Positions 43,955-55,315 are shown, numbered from the stretch's first letter. The stretch: DNA of 64,000 nucleotides from Galeruca laticollis (GCA_963921935.1 OY998180.1:105862270-105926269), one strand, 5' to 3'. The notes: generated from the sequence alone by a model not told the origin. A program made the numbers and translations.

Positions 43955-46398
43955 ATGGTTGAAAATATGCTTTTTTACCACAACATTGAAACAACATATG
44001 GAAAGCACACAGTAGTGCAAATGAAACTATACTCCAAAGTTATGACAAAAATCACAAAACAAAAAAACAGAAGAATCTTTTTACTGCGTTGTAAAACAGA
44101 TGATTTAACTCCCACATTTTTAAATTTTAATATAAATCACATACAATTTGATAATGTAAACCTTAAACGTAATTTTGAGAATGGAGTAATGTCCCAATTC
44201 AAAATTAAAACATTGAACTTACTTATCTCTGACACCACACACACCATTAATAAACTAAACAGACAACTAGTTCTAATTCAATCTAACATAAAACAACTAA
44301 TTCCTGTAGAGATTTTTAATAAATTCGAACAAACTACAAAAAAACAAAATGAAATTTTTTTTCACAAAACGAAACAAAAACAAATAAAAAAAATCGAGAA
44401 ACTATCAGTTAATTCAAATCAAAATACAACAAAAGATAGCAAGTTATGGGTGGAAAATTTGACTAATAGAGATATGCCTGACTATGTCTATGACGTATTA
44501 AGTTTAGGTCCAAATTTTGCCGCACCACTGGAAAAAAATTCAGATATTCCAATAAAAGACATAATTTGTAACGTGGAAAACGCCATTTCTAATATACCGA
44601 GCTGTGACAGAGACGAAATACGAACGAGAGGTTGCAATATTTTAACTAATTTCAAAAATAAAAAGGCCTCGACTGCTGAAAATAGATCCCTTAACAACAA
44701 AATTAAAAAAACCCAAATATTTTTAAAACAAAATCCTGATGTACTTGTTTTAAAACCAGACAAAACAAATAAAACCGTCATTATGCTCGAAGAAGATTAT
44801 GACAAAAGAATGAACGAACTGTTAAGTGACTCATCGACTTACAAAGAAATCAAAAATGATCCAACAAGCATATACCAAAAAACCAACAACACTGTAATCG
44901 AAAAATGGGAAAAGAACAACTACATTTCGCCTAACACTGCGAAACAATTAAAAATTCACAACGCCCAACCACCAAAAATTTACGGTCTTCCCAAATTACA
45001 TAAAGACGGAATTCCCCTAAGACCTATAGTGTCCTGCATACAATCGCCTTTTAACCACCTTTCAAGCTATTTGAAAAGTATTCTTTCAAAAATAGTCAAT
45101 CAAAATCCTTACTATATAAAAGATTCTTTTGATTTTAAACAAAAAATTAAAAATGCTATCTTACCTGATAAGTACATCCTTATTTCGCTGGATGTTATCT
45201 CACTTTACACAAATATTCCAACAAATTTATTAAAAAAAATAATAACTAAAAAATGGGAACAAATAAAAAAATTCACAGATATTCCCATTAATGACTTTTT
45301 AGAAGCCATCGACATCACGCTTAATTCAACATACTTTTTATATAAAAATAAAATATACAAACAGATTGACGGTTGTGCTATGGGGTCAAGCATATCAAAT
45401 GTAGTTGCCCAATTAGTTATGGAAGACCTAGAAGAAACTGTCATCTCCCAACTAAATTTCAATTTACCATTTTTTTACAGGTATGTAGATGACTGTATAT
45501 TAGCCATCCCACATGATAAAAAAGATTTTATTCTGAACATGTTCAATAGTTACCACCAAAAGTTACAATTTACAATGGAATTAGAACAAAGCAAAACCAT
45601 AAATTTTTTAGATGTTACTTTACACAGCAAAAACAATAAAATAAAAACCGAATGGTACACTAAAGAAACCTGGTCTTCTCGATACATGAACTTCAACTCA
45701 AAACACCCATTTTCCCAAAAAAAATCTGTAATAATAGGACTTGCTGATAGAGCTATTCAGCTTACTGATATAGAATACAGACAACGAGCAATAAAAAAAG
45801 CTAAACAGCTAAACAGGCACTCCTAATTAATAGTTACCCAAAAACACTTATTGATTCCGTTTTTAAAGCACGCATTCACAGACTTTATAATATATTACAA
45901 CACCAACCTAAAAAGAATACAAAAGAAAATAATTTTACCAATTATGTAGCACTTCCATATATACAGGGCCTATCCGAACAATTTAAAAATTTACTTTCCA
46001 AATATCATATACCTGTAGCACACAGAGGTCACAATTTGTTAAATAGCCATTTCAGCAAACTTAAAACAAAAACTGCTCCCCTAAAAAAGTCACATGTAGT
46101 ATACGAAATACCGTGCGGCAATTGTGATGGCGTTTATATAGGACAAACAAGCCAATACCTTAAAGCTAGATTACAAGCACACAAGTATGACAAAAAAAAC
46201 CAAACTGCGCTCACCAAGCACGAAAAACAACACAAACACTCTTTTAATTATGATAAAACAAAAATTCTCAAAACCGAAACCCACAATAGAAAGAGGGAAA
46301 TTTTTGAATCAATGGAGATTTTTAAGAAGAATCAATGTGCGGTGAATGACAAAAAAGACGTGAACAATTTGAGTAAAATATATTTCAGTATATTATGA
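43955..46398 (+). pseudogene. Penelope-like RT-endonuclease, unit P4, broken by an 8-bp duplication
   Basis: ATG at 43955; full N-terminal region and RT with DVISLYTNIP and YRYVDDCILAI. The A run has eight A, so that site is in frame, but AGCTAAAC is duplicated at 45800-45815, giving KKAKQLNRHS and a stop at 45826. The GIY-YIG block continues in another frame to 46398. Other changes from P1 and P2 include KRMNEL for KKMNEL and NEIFF for NETFF. Each long copy is therefore broken, but by different lesions on the two strands. Confidence 0.9.
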
Positions 46399-46813
46399 CT
46401 AAGGTTTCTATAAGAAAATTCACTAAAATAACTTTACAATAATACTAGTAATTGAAAATTGAAAATTAAATTGATAAAAAGCATAAAAACAATAGTTCAT
46501 CTGCGCAACGGAACCAACAATAAAACCAAGCAACTCTTGACCGTGAATCGTTTCAGTATGATAAATACACCATTCCTGTGTGGGTGTATATAGTGTTTAT
46601 AAACAATGTGTATGAAGTCTCAAACTATAATTCCACAAATGTCGTCGTTTTATTGATTTTAAATGTGTTTTGTTCAATGTTTTTAACAGTTTATAATACA
46701 CAACATGATGTTATTGTGGATATTCTCATTACGTTTCAGGGTGAGTTTTGTTTATCTTTTAATATGAAAAAACATTTTGAAACATTTTTGTGATTTGGTT
46801 TTTAGAATATTAT

Positions 46814-46851
46814 GGTTGAAAAAGACTTGGGGAACCAGTCGAAACGTCCCG
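46814..46851 (+). ncRNA. Hammerhead-like motif (P4)
   Basis: Fourth copy of the motif, 90 bases before the 3' end of the unit. After the unit only 37 bases of a further copy are present before (AT)n. Confidence 0.45.
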
Positions 46852-46975
46852 TTTTTATATATTTTTAAATAAATAACATGACTATTTAAAGTCTATTTAC
46901 TAATTTTAAACCGAACCAAACACCAAGAAAAACTTTTTGTACAATATAATTGGAAGGTTCAAGAAAAATTACACT

Positions 46976-46979
<4 letters not shown>

Positions 46980-47031
<52 letters not shown>
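46980..47031. repeat. (AT)n microsatellite
   Basis: About 52 bases of TA end the Penelope array. They are followed by a segment (47036-47117) that is repeated next to another (AT)n at 48249-48327. Confidence 0.95.
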
Positions 47032-47033
<2 letters not shown>

Positions 47034-47035
47034 TA

Positions 47036-47117
47036 TACTACATATATTCAAATGCTACAGCGTCAATTGTCCAAGAAAAAATAATTGCTGTTTTATTTCA
47101 AGCAGACAGAGGAATCG
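47036..47117 (+). repeat. 82-bp segment duplicated at 48249-48327
   Basis: ACATATATTCAAATGCTACAG through AGCAGACAGAGGAATC is the same in both places, and each copy is immediately preceded by an (AT)n array. The right-hand copy continues into an LTR-like region (48328-48660); this one switches abruptly to an I-like LINE fragment. Confidence 0.85.
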
Positions 47118-47193
47118 CCCATGATAATTTTAGGATTAGGAACCTGAGAGATTAGATCAGTCAGTTCCATTTTACTTAGGTTTCGGTCGGATG

Positions 47194-47195
<2 letters not shown>
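47117..47195 (-). repeat. I-like LINE endonuclease fragment, second copy
   Basis: Near-identical to 24941-25020 (CGCCCATGATAATTTTAGGATT onward), differing by about three bases. In both places the fragment ends at (AT)n, after TTTCGGTCGGAT. On the minus strand it encodes the MGDFNG endonuclease motif region. It is too short to function. Confidence 0.85.

Positions 47196-47223
<28 letters not shown>
47196..47223. repeat. (AT)n microsatellite
   Basis: A short TA array between the LINE fragment and the perfect palindrome. Confidence 0.95.
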
Positions 47224-47231
<8 letters not shown>

Positions 47232-47311
47232 CGAATAGTGCGTGACATATGAACAATAAGCAACGAATTCGTTGCTTATTGTTCATATGTCACGCACTAT
47301 TCGTACATCTT
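47224..47311. repeat. 88-bp perfect palindrome
   Basis: Two 44-base arms from AAGATGTACGAATAGTGCG to the centre AACGAA|TTCGTT are exact reverse complements with no spacer. TATTCGTTGCTTATTATATA near 47621-47640, directly before the next (AT)n, repeats the start of the right arm. The palindrome could be a foldback from end-joining, a tiny inverted-duplication element, or an assembly hairpin. Confidence 0.97.
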
Positions 47312-47631
47312 GTTATTATTTCATTAATCTGGGTCGGAAGTTTCAGACGGGAGTGTTATATGCACCTCCGTGTCTATGTTGGTTGTTGTCTCGAATATTC
47401 GAGATCTTCTAATATTACTGACACAAATGTTGTGTTTGACTATCCTGCTGAATTCTGTTATATTTTCTCATGTTTCATTCAACACCTTTGCTCTCATGTT
47501 TCACATCTTTTCTTGGTTGTACCGTACCGATGACGGCTAATGAGCTAGAAACATGCATGTCTGCGGTTACCACTCTTTTCAGTATCCCCTTCTCCTATTT
47601 GCGTGCAATACCCACTAATCTATTCGTTGCT

Positions 47632-47633
<2 letters not shown>
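47312..47633. other. Unassigned segment between (AT)n junctions
   Basis: The segment is GC-richer than its surroundings, with CGAATATTCG (a perfect dyad) near 47393. Open frames here have no recognisable domain. It may be 3' sequence of an unrecognised retroelement. Confidence 0.3.

Positions 47634-47676
<43 letters not shown>
47634..47676. repeat. (AT)n microsatellite
   Basis: About 43 bases of TA separate the previous segment from a Penelope-like 3' end. Confidence 0.95.
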
Positions 47677-47678
<2 letters not shown>

Positions 47679-48194
47679 GGATATTTTCGTGGGGATGTGG
47701 CAATAAGACTCCAGAGTAAATTCTTTCAGATATTTATTCCCTAGCTTTCGAATGATTTTCATTCATTATCAAGGGCTATAAATAATTGGTCAATGTTATC
47801 ATTAATAATAATTAAATGAAATAATGAATACTTACATAAAATCTATAGCGAATTTTGGAATAGTTGTAAATTTTTATAATAAACTCTTTTAAACATAAAT
47901 CAATGAAAAACTCAAAAAACAATATGACAATAAACAAAATATTTGATCTTGAACTACTACAATTTTTTATTTTTTTTTATCATAAAATTAAAGATTGTTA
48001 TGAATCTTCTGTTCTTTTTTCACAATCTAAAAGATATGCATAGATAACACTAAGGTTATTTAAATCTGTTTTTTTTATTTATTACATAATTTTGTTCTGC
48101 AATATATGTTGTTTCCAAAAAAAGGCGTTTTCTATAATTACTTTCTATTGCTAAGACTTTGGCAGATTGATAATCCAAATATCTTTTTTCAAAT

Positions 48195-48197
<3 letters not shown>
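47677..48197 (-). mobile_element. Likely 3' region of a second Penelope-like family
   Basis: Minus strand, near 47781-47742: CTTGATAATGAATGAAAATC followed by ATTCGAAAGCTAGGG. GAATGA and TCATTC form a stem II, flanked by a TGATAATG-like 5' core and CGAAAG 3' core, a hammerhead-like layout. The sequence then runs about 90 bases to a 3' end directly at (AT)n, just as the P1 unit does. No RT is present. 47800-48197 is AT-rich without domains. The family assignment rests on this motif and context only. Confidence 0.4.

Positions 48198-48249
<52 letters not shown>
48198..48249. repeat. (AT)n microsatellite
   Basis: About 52 bases of TA preceding the second copy of the 82-bp duplicated segment. Confidence 0.95.
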
Positions 48250-48251
<2 letters not shown>

Positions 48252-48660
48252 CATATATTCAAATGCTACAGCGTCAATTGTCCAAGAAAAAATAATTGCT
48301 GTTTTATTTCAAGCAGACAGAGGAATCTTTCATCAACATTCAGAAAACCCTACCCACTCAGTATATTTTAGCAATTCCTGTATATCTACATATGGTATGG
48401 TATGGTAGACTCGACATCAAAAAATCAAATGGGTTACAAAAAGGGCTCAGTTCACGTCTGGTATCCCGATTAAACCGAATGCCCTTTCAACAATTACCTA
48501 ACATCAAATACAATATAGGTATTGGTAAAAGTAAACAAAATATTAATACCTTTCAGAGTTTAGCTCCGCAACATAGCTTAAAGGGGATATACGATTACAT
48601 TGCTACACTATATGTTTTACGCCAACTATAACAATATATTAACGACACAATATTTGTGCT
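48250..48660 (+). repeat. Probable LTR end of a retrotransposon
   Basis: The part 48510-48620 recurs reverse-complemented at 21493-21605, and its last words (CTATATSTTTTACGCCAACTATA) recur near 50158-50180. The sequence ends CTAAAATA before a primer-site-like TTGGTGACCCCGACGT, the usual order LTR then primer-binding site. The LTR start is not resolved because the left side merges with the duplicated segment and (AT)n. Confidence 0.55.
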
Positions 48661-48666
48661 AAAATA

Positions 48667-48765
48667 TTGGTGACCCCGACGTCATATATTCAGCCCGACG
48701 TGATGGTCTTCAGCCCGACGAGATCTTCAGCCTGAAGTTGTTTTCTACAACCAACAAAGTCGCAA
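48667..48765 (+). other. Primer-binding-site-like sequence and leader repeats
   Basis: TTGGTGACCCCGACGT is close to the primer-binding region seen in insect LTR elements. TCAGCCCGACG-like words then repeat three times at about 17-20-base spacing. No gag or pol frame follows, so the rest of the element was lost or has decayed. Confidence 0.55.
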
Positions 48766-50700
48766 TTCCTAGACGAATCCAAGACCGTCCACAACGTCGT
48801 CTCTTTTCTGCAAACCTGTAATAACGAAGGCCAGTGACGTGGACCAATCAGAATACTAGAAAGAGACAACTACTTGCCTCACGAACGGAGTTACAGTGGG
48901 TCTCTTTATCCCTGTTTTGGACGACGCTTACAATACTCACAATGCAGAATATTACTCGGCGCGACTCATAATGTGAAGCATTAGAGAGGTTGACATTGGT
49001 CTGTGGTTACATGAATAAAACGCATCTAAAAAGAGAAAGAGGGACCCGTTGTAAATCAATCTCTTTTTATCGAGTCGACGCATATCATGCCAACTTCTAC
49101 GGTTTATTTTTATATGTCTATCATGAAATTAAACATATTAGTTGCTTTCCTTTCGACACGAATATCAAATCAAATCACTTCATTCCAGTTGGTATCACAA
49201 AGTTAACGTGTTCCTTTCACCTGCTTCAAAGTGATGAGTCTACCTCCCCCCTCCCTGATGCTGCACGTCCTCTCAATCACTTGTGAAAGTGAGGTTAAAT
49301 TGGTATTTTGATAACCGATTATGGTTTTTCAGTTAATGAGAAATTAAAATCGTGGTCTCATCTTGAATGGGGCAGGATTGCTGGTGTAGCTTGAACTGGA
49401 ATACTACCATTTACATGTGTATCCTACCGCTTTGCGTATAAACATGTTAACATGTACTTATTTCCATACAAATTTCTTTATTCGTAAGCATTTCTGTGAC
49501 AAATGACAGATTAAATTAATTTTTTACGTTAAATTTATCTGAGGTGTCAGTCAAAGTTTTCAGTAGTTCCTTTAAAAAAAATGAATCGATGTGATTATTT
49601 CACTTCACTTCGTTTGCGAAAGAAAAACACTTATTATGTTCTTCAAATGCCGATTGTTGTCATATTCAGTGTCGCCACACATCCTTGGAAGCCAAAGAAT
49701 AAGTGTCGCCAACAGAAATAGCATTGTCTAAGGAAGACAATGGAAATATTCATGCGATGGCGGATCCTCATGCTGCAGTCATTTATTGAACAGAGTGTTA
49801 GCAATCCATTTTCTTTTCCTATATCTATGTTATGAGTAGATCCTAATGTATGAGGCTTTTAAATATAAATAGGTTAATATTGTTTAAAGCAATGTATTTT
49901 GTTCTATACATTAACACTAAGTATTTTAAAAAGTAGTTTGGCGCTCCATAATTGCGGGTTAAAAATAATCGTTAGACAGTCGATAAATTTAATTAATAAT
50001 TATAAAATTATTAATACATTTTAACGATTATTAGTTGAAATGATAATATTAAATGAATTTATCGTCACCTGAGCATTTTAAATTATAATATTGACAGGAC
50101 TATGACGATATCCTCGTAATCCAGTCAAACGAAAAGCCGACAGCTTAAAGTTCCCACTATATCTTTTACGCCAACTATACTAAAATAAATCTCAATTGAA
50201 ATGCACGTGTATAATAAATTAACGGAATGCCAAATGGTATAAATATATATATTGACGTTATAAATTTTAAAATTACATGTGTAATGAAAAAGTCGTTGTT
50301 GATTATTGAGTTCTAGTTTCTATGAGACCTAGCCGGACAACCAAGCAATTTGTTATTGTCTTGACACTTGAAAACTCACGGACAAATTTGACACTCCAAT
50401 ACCCCGCTTGTTAGATATAACTGTCATCTACGTTCTTTGCCAGTTGAAAACGTTCGCGGGATTGATACAAAGCCTTTCTTTAAAACTGTCAATAGTGTCA
50501 ATGTTTTGACGTATTCAGTGTCACCAGCTTAGTTTGTTTTTTGGGTAAATTCAATGTAGCCAACGTAAATTGTTACGCGATGGCGACTTGCATGCTACAG
50601 TTATTTAAGTAAATATTTTCCAAAAGGTTTAACAATTCATTTTGTTTTCCTTTATCCGTGAGTCATAAGAATTTATTTTACCTCTTCTCTGACAGCTGTC
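48766..50700. other. Unassigned region with a diverged direct repeat
   Basis: 49660-49850 and 50510-50690 look like diverged direct copies. Shared words include TTCAGTGTCRCCA, GCGATGGCG, CATGCTRCAGT(C/T)ATTTA and CAATYCATTTTSTTTTCCT. About 850 bp separates them, so they might be decayed LTRs or tandem debris. An LTR-end word recurs near 50160. No protein-coding signature was seen in the interval. Confidence 0.4.
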
Positions 50701-50879
50701 ATTCTAGAAAATCTTGATACTGTCATTTTCAGCCATCAACCCAATGGCGCTACAGCCACCCCGCGTGTGACTTGGCTTCTTCAACGATAAACCTCCACAG
50801 CGCCCTGTCTTTGATGAAGCAAACAATGTTTTGATTTTACAGGATTTAATTAATTTCAGCCTAATATCGGACTCTCCAT

Positions 50880-50882
<3 letters not shown>

Positions 50883-50921
<39 letters not shown>
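50883..50921. repeat. (CT)n microsatellite
   Basis: About 39 bases of alternating CT. The Arg/Glu or Ser/Leu frames across it are artefacts of the repeat. Confidence 0.95.
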
Positions 50922-50925
<4 letters not shown>

Positions 50926-50959
50926 AACTACACCACATATCTTTCTAATGAATTCCCTC

Positions 50960-51330
50960 TCAAATTTTCTCAACCTTTCTTTGTCGTCCTACACCAAAAC
51001 GCCCAGGTTTCATCGCCGAACTACTGGGCGAATAAGTGTTTTGTAGAGTTTCATTTTTGCGGTGCAGTAACTAGTTCTTCAGTAGATTTAGATTCGTATA
51101 GTATGTCCTGAATCCAGCTTGTAGTCGTTCTATGATACATTGTTGTCAAACGGACTTCCGAGGCATTTAAAAGGTCAATTAGGTTGGAAGTTCTATCAGC
51201 TGACGCGATCATATACTGCGTTTGTCGTCATTGATAAAGAGTCCGCCTTGCCTCTTGTTATCAGACGGATGTCGTCAGCATAGGCACATATTTGGGTCAG
51301 CTTGTTAAATATTGTAATGTCTTTCTTATT
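50960..51330 (-). pseudogene. LINE reverse transcriptase scraps
   Basis: On the minus strand QICAYADDIRLITRGKADSL (51230-51300) is an RT motif C with the YADD acids intact, and LYKTLIRPVV (about 51020-51045) is the downstream thumb-region motif common in RTE and Jockey relatives. Between and around them the frame is broken. 50730-50800 (minus GLSLKKPSHT region) may be 3' sequence of the same element. The clade cannot be fixed. Confidence 0.65.
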
Positions 51331-51339
51331 CATTTAAAG

Positions 51340-51785
51340 AGTTTTTTATCACGACGGGTGAGATAAATTTATACACACGGTATATCTACTTACGTGATTT
51401 ATTTATACACTTAACTATTCACTTATACTTAATTTACGTAGACACGCTATATTAAATACACTGCGTATTCACTTACACTTGATTTATATAAACACTTCAC
51501 GATATACCAATTTATATTTCAAATATATATTATTCACTATTGATATATTCACGTCTGTTCATTACCAGATTAAATTGTAGACTGACTCACCGCTCGTAGG
51601 TAGTCTCTTATATATTAAAACCACTTTCTGGAACCTTTGGATTCCTGAAATGTCTAGCATGCGGCTACCAACAAACAGCCGATCTTCTTAGAAATGTATA
51701 TAAAAACAATCACAAAAAAGTCCTTTCCAGAAATTCGTGCGCTCCCGTCAAAATTTTAACTTCATTATCAGTTTGTCACAAATTT
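51340..51785 (-). repeat. Possible LTR or 3' UTR of the adjacent gypsy element
   Basis: AT-rich sequence with repeated CACTTACACTTGATTTAT-like words (51400-51510) follows directly after the truncated integrase. Its place matches a 3' LTR, but no second copy was found in the window to prove it. Confidence 0.3.
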
Positions 51786-54150
51786 CCTGGAGTAACTGGC
51801 TCTCGAATTTTCTTCCTTAATCGCTGTGGACTTCCAAGGGCACTCCATATAGGCTGGTAAATTCTTTCACCAACCCATCCGCTACAGTTGTGGCCTCTTG
51901 ATTCGGGATCGCGTAAATTTCCACCCACTTTATGAAATTTTTCATTACAACCAGAATGTATTTACCACTATTTTCTGTCGTCGGAAATGGTCCAGCGATA
52001 TCTAAAGCAATCCTTTCGAAAGGGCTTCCAACATTATATTGTTTGATGGGTGCCTTTCTCTTGCGCAGCACAAGTCGTACATTTCTAATACCAGTTCTTC
52101 ACATCGTCGGAGCTGATCATCAAATAAAACCTTTCATGGACTCGCTGAAGGGGTTTCTTCACTCTCTGATGACCTCCTGATGGACTGTCGTGTAACTTCC
52201 TCAGTACACCAGCTACTCTCGTTCTCGGGATATCTAGCTGTCTTCTCTTCTCGGAACCATCATCGTTTTCAAGGATTCTTTACAGCAGACATTCTTCCAG
52301 GACAAGGGAGTCCCACTTAGTCTAATATGTCTTGAGTGCCGGTGAAAATATTGACACTTCTTGCCAGGTAGGTCGCCGATTTTCTTCCTTCCATTGCCCT
52401 ATTTAAGTAGGGATACTTCTCCCGATCTTCTCTGATCTTTATTCGTTAACTACTGTAGGTTCTTGAAACTGCAGCTTTCTTAGATTCCGCCTTGTGGCAA
52501 TGGGAATAGTCTGCTGGGACGGCCGTCTAAACAGGGAGTCGGTAGATCGGTGACTCCGAATAGCTCGATGTTCGATGTTGAAATCGTACTCTTGAAGTCG
52601 GCCAATGCATCTAGCGATCTGGCTCTCGGAATACTTGAACTGCATCAACCACTTGAGTGCTGTATGATCAGTCCGAATTAACAACCTTCTTACATAAAGA
52701 TACTGGTAAAAGTGTTCCACGGATTTCACTACCGCCAAAAGTTCTGAGATATCCCAGCACTCTTTCTTGTCCTCCTTGGATCTGTGAGAGCACTCCTCCA
52801 ATTCCCACGTTGCTTGCATCAGTGTCAAGAATAAAGACTCCCTCTGGTAATATCGTCGTCGTGGTTAAATGTATTTTCAAGGTTTCATAAGCCGTTTGAC
52901 AATCTTAGTCCCAATGGAAATCTCTTGTTTCTTCTGCGAGTCGAGTTAGTTGCTTGGTAATATCGCCAAACTCCTAATTTAATGTTTGTCGGTGGGTTGC
53001 GGCCATTGCTGAATGGAAGCAATTTTCAATAGATCCATAGCTACTTCTTCCTTGCTCACTATATGACCAGGTAGTTGACTCGGTTTTGCAAAAGCTTGCA
53101 TTTCTTCGGGTTTAACATGAGCTGGGCACCTTGAAGTCGTTTGAATACATCTTCTAAATTATTCAGGTGTTCGTCAAATATCTTCCCCAGTACTACGATG
53201 TCGTCTAAATAGACCAGGCATGTCTTCCAAGATAACCCTCTCAAGACATTGTCCATGAGTCTTTCAAATGTCGCGGGCGTATTACAGAGCCCGAATGGCA
53301 AGACGTTGAATTGCCATAATCAAGATCCGGTGGTAAAAGCAGTCTTCTCTTTGTCTTCAGGGTCCATTTCTACTTGACTTGCCAATAACCAGACTTCAGC
53401 TCCAAAGTGGAAAACAGTTTGCTGCCGGTCAAAGTTACACACTTCGCTGATAGCTACCTTTCTTCGTTTCGTTGTTTAGCTGGCGATAGTCCACCCAGAA
53501 TCTCGTAGTTCCATCCTTTTTCTTGACGAGCACTACTGGAGACAGCTATGGACTAGTAGATGGTTCTATTACTTTCTCTTCTTCCATCTCTCGAATTATT
53601 CTTTCAGCTTCCTCTCTCTTCGCTCGTCGTAGTCTTCGAGCTCATTGCCTAATTGGCTTGGCATCACCAGTATCAATTTTGTGTTTGACATCTGATGTTC
53701 TACCAGTCTTCCCTCTTTTTGGTACAAATAGTTCTCGATACTGCAAAAGAAATTCTCTCATTTTTCTTTACTCAGCCCGATTCAAGGATTGACCAGCTAC
53801 TGATAACATCTGTTCGAATTTGGTATCGGAATTGTCAGTTTTCGTTGTTTGACAAACTATGGACGTCACTGGTATGCAGGATCCAATCCTGGTTTCCTTC
53901 TTGATGGTAATTGGGTAATTGTTCACGTTTATCACACGCACTGGAATATCCTTCGCCGATGTAACCAACCAAACCAAGGTAGAACGGCATCGTCCTCTCC
54001 AGCTGCCAACACCGTGCTGCCTTCATATGGGCGAAGGAATACCTCTTCGGAACCTACTTTAATTGTTCTGTTTCTAAAGTCCAACTGGAAACTATGTAGA
54101 TTCATTACGTCCATTTCCAGCGTCACGTCTTCCTCCCATTGCATTTTTCA
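51786..54150 (-). pseudogene. Ty3/gypsy-type pol, degenerate
   Basis: Minus-strand order: a protease-to-RT linker (54144-53930, SFQLDFRNRTIKVG), RT at 53059-53301 with LPFGLCNTPATFERLMD and YLDDIVVLG, RNase H at 52439-52880 (FILDTDASNVGIGGVLSQ, LIRTDHTALKWLMQF), then an integrase core (FERIALDIAGPFP, LYGVPLEVHSD) at 51790-52071. Many frameshifts and stops separate the blocks; a stop follows HSD in the integrase and the remainder is missing. The family is the same as the fragment at 56080-57427, which shares long near-identical runs such as CGGAACCATCATCGTTTTCA. Confidence 0.85.
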
Positions 54151-55315
54151 AGTTTGTGAAGAGATAATAATCGCACTGCAATAGATCCGGTGAAAACGAA
54201 GGGTGGTCGGTGACACAAATCTTCTTTTTTATCAAAAATTCATTGAATTTTGTGGTTCTGTAGGTAGTTCATTATTATGCAATAAAAACAGCTGTATCTT
54301 TTACTCAAATCTTTAGTTAATGTTGAATTTAATTCTTCTGCCAGCATTCTCACAGTAGTATTTGCATCTATAACGATTATTTCACGTACTTGGATCTTGG
54401 ATCATATTTTAAATCGTTACGATCATTTTTAATATTTATATTAATTAGTTATTATATGATTTGTGGTGTTTGCTTTAGTAGAATCAGGCGCTTAGTATTT
54501 TCAATATACCTCGTATCATTCAGTTAAACGTTTTCTTTTGATGTAGTAGCGTTAAGGTATAAAATAAAAGTTTCTAACATGAGGCAGGCAGAGCTCGGGG
54601 CGTGTCAAATATCGCCTGTCACTAGTTTGATGAACAACCTACTAAAACTTCCTGTGACAAAATTAAAAAATGCCTGTGACAGTCGGCGTCTTTGTACACA
54701 AAAGATCTGAAGAGATACTGCTATTTGTTTCTTCATTAGCCGCTTTTTTAATTGAGAGAAAACGCCACCATCTCTTTTGAAGGTGCTGAAGTGTCTATGA
54801 AAGAAAAACAGAAATAGTAAATATTTTATTAAGGGGGCCATTTTTTTCTAAAAATTGTCTTCTTAATTCTCATTGGAATGTTATTTGGAAATTCATTTAT
54901 AGGTAGCACTTTGTAATTTAAATGAGCATAGTTCGGTAATTAAAAGGATCAACAATCGGTAGGGGAAAATTTTATCCCAAATTTCTACGAAATATCGCCA
55001 AAGTCACACCTATACTCTATAAATTTTGCAATTGGGAAAGAAATTGGAGAAATGTTTATTGTGTCATACGATGAAATTGTGGGAAATGAGGTATCTCTTG
55101 GCATGATTCGTATTTTATAAAAATGAACTAATGACTGAAGTAATAATCGGTACCTAAATGGCAACTGTTTTTAACGATTTGTCCATCGAATATTATCAAT
55201 AAAAATGTCGGTACCGCAGAAAAATTACAAAAGTTTAGACGAAACTGAAAGCACGGTTCGTTCAGTTCATGCTATTGACTAGGGTGGCGCTATTTTATAC
55301 AACTGATCCTTAATA
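54151..55315. other. Unassigned sequence
   Basis: No gene, terminal repeat or family signature recognised. The 78-codon frame near 54605-54841 has no domain. Confidence 0.3.

Larger units (their letters stand above)
35891..46979. mobile_element. Array of four Penelope-like units, two minus then two plus
   Basis: Units: P1 35891-38922 (minus, 3032 bp), P2 38923-41947 (minus), P3 41948-43906 (plus, 5'-truncated), P4 43907-46942 (plus, 3036 bp), then 37 bases of a further unit start. Within each strand the units are head-to-tail, the arrangement that gives Penelope elements their pseudo-LTRs. P2 and P3 meet head-to-head at 41944-41947 across CCAA, present in both parents. The truncated inverted copy joined to a tandem is a known Penelope configuration. 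Copies are nearly identical. The array is bounded by (AT)n at both ends. Confidence 0.92.

Noticed and set aside
50704..50973. Frame with RERERERE run
   Set aside because: Product of the (CT)n microsatellite.
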